From Pirellulales bacterium (GTDB lineage Bacteria > Planctomycetota > Planctomycetia > Pirellulales > JALHLM01), in NCBI GenBank assembly GCA_022844585.1, contig JALHLM010000282.1, forward strand, positions 1-7,774: a stretch of 7,774 nt of DNA, given 5' to 3'. The notes under the pieces were generated by a model. It ran no database searches and was not told where the DNA came from. It worked only from the letters and a program-made list of their open reading frames with translations. Positions 1 to 7,774 of this stretch are shown one piece after another (positions within the stretch are counted from its first letter, which is position 1; the number at the start of each line of letters is the position of its first letter). Both the position numbers and the translations under genes were made by a program.

Positions 1-425
1 TCCGTCAAAAAAGAGTGTTTGCCCTCGGCATGCAGGGCGTTCATGATCCGACCGGTGAAACAATCCCAGTCGACGACGCCTTCGGCCACTGTGACGAGCT
101 TTACGCCTGCTTGGCGCAGAGGGTGAATCCAGCGCCCTGCCTCGATACTGTCGAAGCGGCCGAATCGCGAATAGTCCCAGCAGAGGATCACGTCGAAATC
201 ACGGCTCGACGTCGCCGCCTTATGCATCGCCAAGAACTCGTGGCGGCGCTCAGTCGCGTCACCGCTGATTCCGCTATCCGTATACCAGCGGAGGATGCTG
301 TAGCCGTGTTGTTGGGCGTATGTTTCGATTTCCCTGCGCTGATCTTCTAGGGAGCGCTCTTGGCGGTTGGTGCTACGGCGAAGATACGCGACGGCGGGAA
401 TGACGGGTTGGCTAACCATCTGCAT
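1..425 (-). CDS. Serine recombinase (resolvase/invertase family), N-terminal catalytic domain, cut by left edge
   Basis: Serine recombinases cut and rejoin DNA at specific sites through a covalent phosphoserine link. They resolve, invert or integrate mobile elements. The reverse strand reads open from an ATG at 425 (a second ATG lies two codons later, at 419) to the left edge, giving 141 codons. An in-frame TAA lies a few codons upstream of the first ATG, so the N-terminus is real. Residues 14-29 match the family signature Y-x-R-x-S-x3-Q-x2-S-x3-Q: Y14, R16, catalytic S18, Q22, S25 and Q29. Further on, YTDSGISGD and the block WDYSRFGRFDS correspond to the conserved DxGxSG and D-x-S-R-F-G-R elements. 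The C-terminal part (HTH or zinc-ribbon/recombinase domains) lies outside the window, so small resolvase and large serine integrase cannot be told apart. The signature spacing resembles the large or 'recombinase family' type. The gene diverges from the glycosylase-like gene with about 35 bases between them. No clear Shine-Dalgarno sequence is visible. Confidence 0.88.
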   Translation of the reverse strand, partial: MQMVSQPVIPAVAYLRRSTNRQERSLEDQRREIETYAQQHGYSILRWYTDSGISGDATERRHEFLAMHKAATSSRDFDVILCWDYSRFGRFDSIEAGRWIHPLRQAGVKLVTVAEGVVDWDCFTGRIMNALHAEGKHSFLT

Positions 426-460
426 CTCGGGTTACGATAGGGTGGTTCGAAGCCGGAAAC

Positions 461-1342
461 TTGTCCACATTGGAAACGGTGCTTGCGAGCAGTTGCAAGG
501 CGTCATTCACAGTGAAAGAACCAACGAACGCTTCGTCGATTTCGCGCGCCATCGGTGCGCTGCGGTCGCTGATTCTACCGCATTCGTCCGAAAAGGTTGA
601 GCAGCGCGTTAGTTCGTCGACAATTCTGCCGTATGTGGCGGAACGCATCCGACGACCCGTCCCGCCAAACGCCTGCGTCGTGCCCGGCTCGACCCCGGTC
701 GTAGCGTTCGGCGAATTTCGGCGGGCTACCGTGGCGACGCTGGGCCTCAATCCCAGCCGAATCGAGTTTCTCGACCACCACGGCCTCGAACTGACGGGAA
801 CCGCTCGGCGCTTGGCAACGTTCGCATCCCTCGGCGTTCGCGATCTCGCGTCGGCCTCCTCGTCGGCCGTCGCTCAGGTACTAGCGGATTGCGATTCGTA
901 CTTTCAACGCCGGCCATACATGCGGTGGTTTGGGCAGCTCGTACCGATTTTGGCGGCGTGCGGGGCGTCCTACCAAGATGGGACGGCGTGCCACCTAGAC
1001 TTGGTGCAGTGGGCGACCGATCCTACTTGGGCGAAATTGGAGCCCGCCTCGTTGCGACGGCAGCTTGTCGCCGACGACGCGGCGTTTTTGCTGGAACAGC
1101 TGAAGTACGAGCGGATTAAGCTGTTGCTCGTAAATGGAAATGGTGTCTGGTCCGAGCTGCGATGCAGCGATGTTCAGGAGCACGAGCCGATTTCGGGCCT
1201 CGGCTGGCGAGACATCCGCATTTTTACTGGCATGATCGAACAGGTTCGTGTGATCGGCTGGAGCGTCAACCTGCAGTCGTCGCCGGGCGTGACGAATAGG
1301 CAGAGGTGCGAATTGGCTCGGCGGGTTGGTAGCCTCGCGTAG
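461..1342 (+). CDS. Probable uracil-DNA-glycosylase-superfamily (MUG/SMUG-like) protein
   Basis: The protein is up to 293 aa. I infer a DNA-glycosylase fold from motifs, not from a confident family match. Residues 95-99 read GLNPS, close to the GINPG/GMNPG motif that forms the active-site loop of MUG/TDG and SMUG glycosylases. Residues 178-187 (HLDLVQWATD) form a conserved-looking core block, followed by a hydrophobic strand LLLVNGNG at 221-228. Near the C-terminus, GWSVNLQSSPGV (266-277) sits where these enzymes carry their second loop (for example NPSGLS or HPSP). Such enzymes flip out and excise damaged or unusual bases; the substrate here is unknown. The start is uncertain. The longest reading begins at TTG 461, with TTG 470 and GTG 479 as alternatives. 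There is no in-frame ATG upstream (a stop lies at 413-415) and no convincing ribosome site. Conserved-looking sequence starts only near residue 55, so the first 50 residues are doubtful. The gene ends 143 bases before hsdM and is probably transcribed separately. It could instead be an uncharacterised conserved protein without glycosylase activity. Confidence 0.6.
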   Translation: MSTLETVLASSCKASFTVKEPTNASSISRAIGALRSLILPHSSEKVEQRVSSSTILPYVAERIRRPVPPNACVVPGSTPVVAFGEFRRATVATLGLNPSRIEFLDHHGLELTGTARRLATFASLGVRDLASASSSAVAQVLADCDSYFQRRPYMRWFGQLVPILAACGASYQDGTACHLDLVQWATDPTWAKLEPASLRRQLVADDAAFLLEQLKYERIKLLLVNGNGVWSELRCSDVQEHEPISGLGWRDIRIFTGMIEQVRVIGWSVNLQSSPGVTNRQRCELARRVGSLA

Positions 1343-1344
1343 CT

Positions 1345-1359
1345 CGCGGACGGGCCGCG
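1345..1359 (+). terminator. Weak candidate hairpin after the glycosylase-like gene
   Basis: A perfect 5-bp inverted repeat, CGCGG and CCGCG, is separated by 5 bases and begins two bases after the TAG stop. It is followed by only three T residues (GTTTG), so it lacks the T-tract of a strong intrinsic terminator. It may attenuate read-through into the hsd operon or may be chance in GC-rich DNA. Confidence 0.2.
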
Positions 1360-1361
1360 GT

Positions 1362-1389
1362 TTGCAGTATGTTCAGGTTTCGCTAGATT
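1362..1389 (+). promoter_or_regulatory. Weak sigma70-like promoter candidate for hsdMSR
   Basis: TTGCAG (1362-1367) and TAGATT (1384-1389) are 16 bases apart, pointing towards hsdM. The -35 matches the consensus at three of six positions and the -10 at four of six. This is weak evidence, and consensus matching may not suit this host. It is offered only because a promoter is expected in this gap. Confidence 0.17.
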
Positions 1390-1392
1390 CAG

Positions 1393-1403
1393 AAAACTGT
1401 TTT
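1393..1403. promoter_or_regulatory. Short palindrome AAAACTGTTTT, possible operator
   Basis: This is a perfect odd palindrome, two 5-base arms around a central T, located 82 bases before hsdM and just after the candidate -10. Its position would suit repressor binding that controls hsdMSR expression. No regulator encoded next to the operon is visible, and an 11-base A/T-rich palindrome can arise by chance. Confidence 0.15.
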
Positions 1404-1467
1404 GCGAGAGGCAGTTGCGTGCGGCTGTGACGTGTTTAGCTCGCTAGGCAAGGCTCATTAAATCGCC

Positions 1468-1473
1468 AGGAAG
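1468..1473 (+). promoter_or_regulatory. Ribosome binding site of hsdM
   Basis: AGGAAG lies 12 bases before the ATG at 1486. The spacing is slightly long, but this is the only purine-rich match to the anti-Shine-Dalgarno sequence near the start. It supports ATG 1486 as the hsdM start, as does the start of the HsdM N-terminal homology within the first ten residues. Confidence 0.5.
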
Positions 1474-1485
1474 AACTTTCAACGC

Positions 1486-3154
<1,669 letters not shown>

Positions 3155-3165
<11 letters not shown>

Positions 3166-4462
3166 CATGCGATCAGGCTGGAACAGTTACGCTCTTACCG
3201 AAGTCTTCGATGTTCGTTCTGGGCTGTCGAAACCAGCATCTGAATTCGGCTCAGGCTTCCCGTTCGTAACGTTCAAAGACGTGTTGGACAACTACTTTCT
3301 GCCTGAAACGCTTGGAAGTCTCGTACGTTCCAGCGATAGCGAACGAGAACTGTGCAATGTGCGACGCGGCGATGTCTTTCTGACGCGGACAAGTGAGACG
3401 CAGGAAGATCTCGGTATGAGCAGCGTCGCCTTGCGCGACTATGAAGAAGCGACCTTCAACGGTTTCACGAAGCGACTCAGGCCAAGGGATCCTCGTGCGA
3501 TTGTGCCCGAGTACGCTGCATACTATCTCCGCAGTCCGCGTTTTCGCGGTGAGATGAGCGCGTTCTCCACGCTATCCACGCGCGCGAGTTTGAACAACGA
3601 TATGCTGAGTCGGATTCAAATCGTGTTGCCCGACGTGAAGACTCAGGAGGCCATCGGATTCACGCTGCGTTCTCTCGACGACAAGATCGAGCAGAATCGT
3701 CGGACGGGGGCGAAGTTGGAGGGGTTGGCGCGGGCGGTGTTCAAGGCGTGGTTCGCGGACTTCGAGCCGTTGAAGGCCAAGGCCGCCGGTGCGACTGGCT
3801 TCCCTGGGATGCCGCCGGAAATCTTCGCGGCGCTGCCTACCGAATTCGAAGATTCTCCCCTCGGCCGCGTGCCGCAGGGCTGGGAGGTGAAGCCGCTGTC
3901 GGAGGCGTTCGACGTTAACCCGCCCCGGCGACTCGCGAAAGGTGCCGACGCCCCGTATCTCGACATGAAGAATATGCCCACCGATGGCCACGCCCCCGAC
4001 TCATGGGAGCGTCGAGCACACGGCTCGGGCATGAAGTTCATCAACGGCGATACGCTCGTCGCCCGCATCACGCCTTGTCTTGAGAACGGCAAGACCGCCT
4101 ACGTTGACTTCTTGAACGAAGGCGAGGTCGCGTGGGGTTCGACTGAGTACATCGTGCTCCGTCCCAAGCCGCCGCTGCCGACCATCTTCGCGTACAGTCT
4201 TGCTAGGACTGAGCCTTTCCGCGACTACGCGATCCAAAATATGAGCGGCACAAGCGGGAGGCAGCGGGTCGCCGGATCGGCTTTGGAACACTATCACATC
4301 GCCGTTCCGGATGAGGTGACAGCCAGATCCTTTGGTGAGGTTGTCGGGCCATTGTTCGACTGCATCAAAGCGAGCAAGGTAGAATCTGCCAAGCTGGGCA
4401 CGCTTCGCGATTACCTCTTGCCGCGTTTGCTCAGCGGGCGTATACGAGTGGAGGCCGTATGA
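3155..4462 (+). CDS. hsdS: Type I restriction-modification system, specificity subunit HsdS
   Basis: HsdS recognises the bipartite DNA target and is the scaffold for two HsdM and two HsdR. The 435-aa protein has the full two-half layout. TRD1 covers about residues 7-160 and includes RRGDVFLTR (70-78), a hallmark of the fold. The central conserved coiled-coil spacer follows, about 163-205, with LRSLDDKIEQNRR and LEGLARAVFKAWFADFEP. A linker rich in Ala, Gly and Pro runs to about 238. TRD2 covers about 240-388, opening with PQGWEVKPLSE and containing GDTLVARITPCLENGK (298-313) and SGTSGRQRV (364-372). The distal conserved helix is 395-430, ending LRDYLLPRLLSGRI. Both halves look complete, so a normal two-part recognition site is expected, but it cannot be read from the protein. 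TRD1 DNA is clearly lower in GC than the spacer, consistent with domain exchange. It overlaps hsdM by 11 bases and hsdR by 4. Confidence 0.96.
4450..4454 (+). promoter_or_regulatory. Ribosome binding site of hsdR inside hsdS
   Basis: GGAGG lies four bases before the ATG at 4459, and the hsdS stop and hsdR start share ATGA. The perfect core and overlap support this start and coupled translation, although the spacing is a little short. Confidence 0.55.
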
Positions 4463-7400
4463 CTCAATCTCCCAACGAGCAGTTTGTCGAGGACAGTTCG
4501 GTTGTTCATTTCGGCGTTCTCGGGATCAAGTCCCGTCGAGGAATTGAAATCGACGATGGGAGCGAACGCGCGGCATTGTCTTCCGTGGTACTTCCAGGGG
4601 CAGCCAAGGATTCCGTCCATAGGCTGAATCCGCATCTTCCGGACGTCACGGTTGACGCAGCCGTCGCCGGCCTTTCCCGTCCGCCACATCCGACGCTCAT
4701 CGAAAACAACCGCCATTTCCATGGCCTGCTGACCGACGGCGTGCCGGTGGAATTTAAGGACGCCAAGACCGGCGAGATGCGCGGGGGGCGGGCGCGGGTG
4801 ATCGACTTTGACAACCCCGCGAACAATGAATTACTTGTCGTGCGGCAATTGACGGTCCAAGGGCCGAGCGGGAAGACTTTTCGGCCCGACCTGATCCTGT
4901 TCGTCAACGGGCTGCCGCTGATGGTGATCGAACTCAAGGATCCGGCCAACGCGTCGGCGACGCTCGACGTGGCGATCGACCAACTCGGGCGCTACAAGGA
5001 GATCGCGCCGGACTTGTTCGTGCCGAACCTGTTACTGGTGGTCAGCGACGGGCTGCTGACTCGCGTGGGGAGCATCACCAGCGGGCGGCAGCGCTTCACG
5101 CCGTGGCGACCGGAGAAGGGCGGCGAGCCGACGCTGGAAGCGCTGATCCACGAACTGCTGAATCCCGCGGCGCTAATGGACTACCTGCGGTCCTGCGTGG
5201 CGTTCGAGGAGGACGAGCGCGGGAACATCGTCAAGAAAGTGGCGGGCTATCACCAGTTCCGCGCGGTCCGAAAGACGCGACAGCAAGTGATCGCGGTGCA
5301 GGCCACGCCGGTGACCAGTGAAAAGTACCACGGCCGGCCCGGCGGCGTGGTCTGGCATACGCAGGGGTCGGGCAAGAGCCTGACGATGCTGATGCTCGCC
5401 GGTACGCTGGTGCGGGCGGCGGAGATGGCCAACCCGACGCTGGTGATCGTCACCGACCGCAACGACCTGGACGACCAACTGTTCGACACCTTTGCGATGG
5501 GCCGCGGATTGCTGAGGCAAGACCCGGTCAAGGCAGAGAGCCGCGAAGATTTGAAGACTCTGCTTGACCGAGCGAGTGGCGGCGTGGTCTTTACGACGAT
5601 CCACAAGTTCAACGAGGCGCACGGCAAGATCAGCGAGCGATCCAACGTGGTGGTGATGGCGGACGAAGCCCATCGCAGCCAGTATGGATTTGTCGATGGC
5701 GGCGCGCGATGGATGCGCGATGCGCTGCCCAATGCTACCTTCGTGGGTTTCACCGGCACGCCGCTGATCAACTCGGATACAACAACTCGGCAGGTGTTCG
5801 GCGACTACGCGGACGTGTACGACATCCGGCAGGCAGTGGCCGACGCTGCAACCGTGCCGATCTACTACGAGCCGCGAATCGTGAAGCTGACCATCGACGA
5901 GGCCGGCGCGAAAAAGGCGGAAGCGGCCATCGCCGAAGCCGCGAAGGCCGACGCCGCGGGCGAGGAGGCGGCGGAGAACATCCGCATTCCGATCGAGGAG
6001 TTGTACGGCGCGCCCGAGCGATTGGAGCGGGTGGCGAAGTTCCTCGTTGAGCATTGGGAACAGCGACGCAGCGCGATGGAAGGCAAGGCGATGGTCGTCA
6101 CCATGAGCCGCGACATCGCCGCGCGGTTGCACGACGAGATCGCGAAGTTGCGTCCCCAATGGGTGGATGGAGACGATGACAAGGGCGTGATCAAGGTGAT
6201 CATGACCGGCGGGCCGGATGATCCCGAGCACATGGCGAAGCACGTAAGAAGCAAGGCACAGCGGAAGGCGCTTGCGGCGCGGTTCAAGGACCCGGCGGAT
6301 GACTTCCGCGTGGCAATCGTGGTGGACATGTGGCTGACGGGCTTTGATGTGCCGTGCGCGCACACGATGTACCTCGACAAGCCGCTGGCCGGTCACAACC
6401 TCATGCAGGCGATTGCGCGCGTGAACCGCGTCTACGGCGAGAAACCGGGCGGGTTGATTGTGGACCTGATCGGGTTGGCTGATCCGCTTGCCGATGCGCT
6501 GGCGACGTATGCTAACGCGACGGGCGAAAACGACAAGCCGATCAAAGAACTGCAGGACGAAGCGATCCCGGCGATGCGATCGGCGTTCGAGCAGTTGCGC
6601 GCGTTCTTTCACGGGTACGACTACTCGGCGGCGCTCGACGCTGAACCGATCAACGTGCTGCGGGTGTATCTGGGGGCGATCGATCATGTGCTGGACGTCG
6701 GGCAGAATGTGGGAGAAGAGACGGGCTGGAAGCGATTTCGCGGGATGGTGAAGCGCCTCTCGACGGCATTCGCGCTGGCGGTGCCGCGCGAGGAGACGAA
6801 GGAGATCACGTCGCACCTGGCGTTCTTCCAGCGGATTGCGGCGATGATCCGCAAACGGCTGGCGGATGACGCCGAGCCGACACCGGGTAGGGGCGGTTCG
6901 CGAGACATCGATGCCGCGGTGAGGCAGGTCATCGGCGACGCAGTAGACGCGGGCGAAGTGATCGACCTCTTCGCGGCCGCCGGCTTGGACGCGGCACGGT
7001 TGGACATCCTCGGCGAGGACTTTCTGAATCGAGTCAGCGCCTTGGAGCAAAAGAACCTGGCCCTGGAGACGCTGCGGAAACTGCTCACCGACCAAATCAA
7101 GATCAGCGAGCGTACGAACCTCGTGCAGGCGCAGAAGTTCCGCGAGGCACTGGAGAAGGCGATGCTCGGCTACACGAATAAGCAGATCACGACGGCCGAG
7201 ATGATCGCCAAGCTGCTGGAGCTGGCGAAGTGGGTCCGGGAAGCGAAGCAGCACGGTCAGAACCTCGGGCTGAACACGGAGGAAGTCGCGTTCTATGACG
7301 CGCTGGCGGAGAACGGTTCGGCGAAAGAGGTGATGCAGTCCGACCAGCTGCGCCTGATGGCTCGTGAGCTAGCAGAGATGGTCAAGAAGATGCCCAAGCT

Positions 7401-7551
7401 CGATTGGACGCAACGGGAATCAGTCCGGGCGGACCTTCGCCGCAAGGTGCGGAGGTTGCTTGCCATGTATGGTTATCCACCAGACTTGTCGGAAGACGCC
7501 ACACAGTTGGTGCTCAAGCAAGCGGAACTTTCGACTGAAGCGGTAGAATAA
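4459..7551 (+). CDS. hsdR: Type I restriction-modification system, restriction/translocation subunit HsdR
   Basis: HsdR pulls DNA past the bound complex using ATP and cuts it far from the recognition site when the site is unmethylated. The 1030-aa length is normal. The N-terminal nuclease domain (about 1-240) carries the PD-(D/E)xK residues D144 (in RPDLILF) and E158/K160 (in VIELKDP), preceded by the family block ENNRHFHGLLTDGVPVEF. The SF2 motor follows: Walker A TQGSGKS at 301-307, DEAH at 402-405, motif III FTGTP at 431-435, motif V-like WLTGFDVP at 625-632 and motif VI QAIARVNR at 650-657. An Ala/Glu-rich segment at about 481-506 lies between the two motor lobes. The C-terminal helical region (about 780-1010), with FREALEKAMLGY and ITTAEMIAKLLELAK, is of the EcoEI R C-terminal/DUF3387 type that binds the modification core. 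No frameshift or missing catalytic residue is seen. It is the last gene of the operon and converges with the Crp/Fnr gene 25 bases downstream. Confidence 0.97.
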   Translation: MTQSPNEQFVEDSSVVHFGVLGIKSRRGIEIDDGSERAALSSVVLPGAAKDSVHRLNPHLPDVTVDAAVAGLSRPPHPTLIENNRHFHGLLTDGVPVEFKDAKTGEMRGGRARVIDFDNPANNELLVVRQLTVQGPSGKTFRPDLILFVNGLPLMVIELKDPANASATLDVAIDQLGRYKEIAPDLFVPNLLLVVSDGLLTRVGSITSGRQRFTPWRPEKGGEPTLEALIHELLNPAALMDYLRSCVAFEEDERGNIVKKVAGYHQFRAVRKTRQQVIAVQATPVTSEKYHGRPGGVVWHTQGSGKSLTMLMLAGTLVRAAEMANPTLVIVTDRNDLDDQLFDTFAMGRGLLRQDPVKAESREDLKTLLDRASGGVVFTTIHKFNEAHGKISERSNVVVMADEAHRSQYGFVDGGARWMRDALPNATFVGFTGTPLINSDTTTRQVFGDYADVYDIRQAVADAATVPIYYEPRIVKLTIDEAGAKKAEAAIAEAAKADAAGEEAAENIRIPIEELYGAPERLERVAKFLVEHWEQRRSAMEGKAMVVTMSRDIAARLHDEIAKLRPQWVDGDDDKGVIKVIMTGGPDDPEHMAKHVRSKAQRKALAARFKDPADDFRVAIVVDMWLTGFDVPCAHTMYLDKPLAGHNLMQAIARVNRVYGEKPGGLIVDLIGLADPLADALATYANATGENDKPIKELQDEAIPAMRSAFEQLRAFFHGYDYSAALDAEPINVLRVYLGAIDHVLDVGQNVGEETGWKRFRGMVKRLSTAFALAVPREETKEITSHLAFFQRIAAMIRKRLADDAEPTPGRGGSRDIDAAVRQVIGDAVDAGEVIDLFAAAGLDAARLDILGEDFLNRVSALEQKNLALETLRKLLTDQIKISERTNLVQAQKFREALEKAMLGYTNKQITTAEMIAKLLELAKWVREAKQHGQNLGLNTEEVAFYDALAENGSAKEVMQSDQLRLMARELAEMVKKMPKLDWTQRESVRADLRRKVRRLLAMYGYPPDLSEDATQLVLKQAELSTEAVE

Positions 7552-7576
7552 CATCCCGTTGCTGCACTCTACGGCA

Positions 7577-7774
7577 TCAGTGCTCGATTGCGCTCAGACT
7601 GAGCAGGCGATCAAGGCTAAGCAGGCACAGATGAGATCGTGTGTAGTCAATGATACCCTCCCGCTTGAGCCCGACCAACACTTCGGAGACAACCGGCCGA
7701 GCGGCCACCACCAGGTCGGAGAATTCCTCGTGGGTGAGTCGTACGTCGACAAGATGGCCATGTCCACAACGCCC
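7577..7774 (-). CDS. Crp/Fnr-family transcription regulator, C-terminal winged-helix domain, cut by right edge
   Basis: Only the last 65 residues and the TGA stop are inside the window. The reading is open from the right edge, and the N-terminal cyclic-nucleotide-type sensor domain would lie beyond it. The visible part fits the C-terminal HTH of Crp/Fnr proteins: VRLTHEEFSDLV matches the first helix pair (family pattern LTxEELAxLxG), ARPVVSEVLVGLKREGII the recognition helix and following helix, and LCLLSLDRLLSL the wing and last helix. Compared with E. coli CRP (ITRQEIGQIVGCSRETVGR), the Arg equivalent to R180 is kept, but E181 is replaced by Pro and R185 by Glu. DNA specificity is therefore likely different from Crp/Fnr. 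The gene converges on hsdR; the 25-base gap shows no T-tract terminator. The signal sensed and the targets cannot be judged. The assignment rests on a short segment. Confidence 0.72.
   Translation of the reverse strand, partial: GRCGHGHLVDVRLTHEEFSDLVVAARPVVSEVLVGLKREGIIDYTRSHLCLLSLDRLLSLSAIEH

Larger units (their letters stand above)
1343..1485 (+). other. Intergenic gap upstream of hsdM, expected to hold the operon promoter
   Basis: This is the longest stretch without a gene in the window, between the stop of the glycosylase-like gene and the hsdM start. It is more AT-rich than its flanks in the right half. It holds a small GC-rich inverted repeat directly after the upstream stop, a weak promoter-like pair, a short A/T palindrome and the hsdM ribosome site, each listed separately. 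I see no RNA gene, no repeat array and no convincing small ORF in it. Since hsdM, hsdS and hsdR overlap each other, the promoter for all three is most likely here, though read-through from the upstream gene cannot be excluded. Confidence 0.5.

Noticed and set aside
15..350. A 111-codon plus-strand frame at the left edge
   Set aside because: It lies opposite the serine recombinase, whose catalytic signature makes the minus strand the coding one.
412..750. A 112-codon minus-strand frame overlapping the start of the glycosylase-like gene
   Set aside because: It overlaps both the recombinase start and the glycosylase-like gene and shows no domain. The recombinase frame is the convincing minus-strand reading here.
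1340..1444. Eight-base direct repeat TAGCTCGC at 1340-1347 and 1437-1444
   Set aside because: It is too short and isolated to mean more than chance; the first copy includes the stop codon of the upstream gene.
5173..7254. A 693-codon open frame on the minus strand opposite hsdR
   Set aside because: It is an antisense shadow in GC-rich DNA: the translation is rich in Arg, His and Val with no domain pattern, while the plus strand encodes a full HsdR with every motif.
7592..7604. Perfect inverted repeat GCTCAG-A-CTGAGC near the convergent gene ends, as a bidirectional terminator
   Set aside because: It lies inside the coding end of the Crp/Fnr-like gene, the usable stem is only 5 bp with a 3-base loop, and no T-tract follows on either strand.
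7552..7774. CRISPR, tRNA or attachment-site repeat at the right end
   Set aside because: There are no repeated units, tRNA-like arms or direct repeats; the stretch is explained by the minus-strand winged-helix coding end.

Overview
The window is a stretch of bacterial chromosome or genomic island. GC content is high overall, roughly 60% by eye, but uneven. Genes are tightly packed and ribosome binding sites are of ordinary bacterial type. The lineage cannot be fixed from the sequence. The style of the serine recombinase, the glycosylase-like protein and the HsdR would suit a planctomycete, a proteobacterium or a similar environmental bacterium; this is an impression, not a result.

Layout from left to right: (1) positions 1-425, minus strand: the N-terminal catalytic part of a serine recombinase, cut by the window edge. 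(2) 461-1342, plus strand, divergent from the recombinase: a protein of up to 293 aa that is probably a uracil-DNA-glycosylase-superfamily (MUG/SMUG-like) protein. (3) 1343-1485: a 143-base gap, the longest without a gene, which should hold the promoter of the next operon. (4) 1486-7551, plus strand: a complete, apparently intact type I restriction-modification operon, hsdM-hsdS-hsdR, with stop/start overlaps of 11 and 4 bases. (5) 7577-7774, minus strand, convergent: the C-terminal winged-helix DNA-binding domain of a Crp/Fnr-family regulator, cut by the right edge.

How the genes work together: HsdM (N6-adenine methyltransferase) and HsdS (specificity subunit with two target-recognition domains) form the modification enzyme. 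Adding HsdR (PD-(D/E)xK nuclease plus SF2 translocase motor) gives the restriction complex that cuts unmodified incoming DNA. All key motifs in the three proteins are present. The recombinase and the DNA-glycosylase-like gene next to the operon suggest an accessory or defence-type neighbourhood, but the sequence does not show that they act with the restriction system.

I do not see a clearly undescribed system here. The points most worth a second look are the glycosylase-like gene beside the operon, the compositional step inside hsdS, and the divergent recognition helix of the Crp/Fnr protein.
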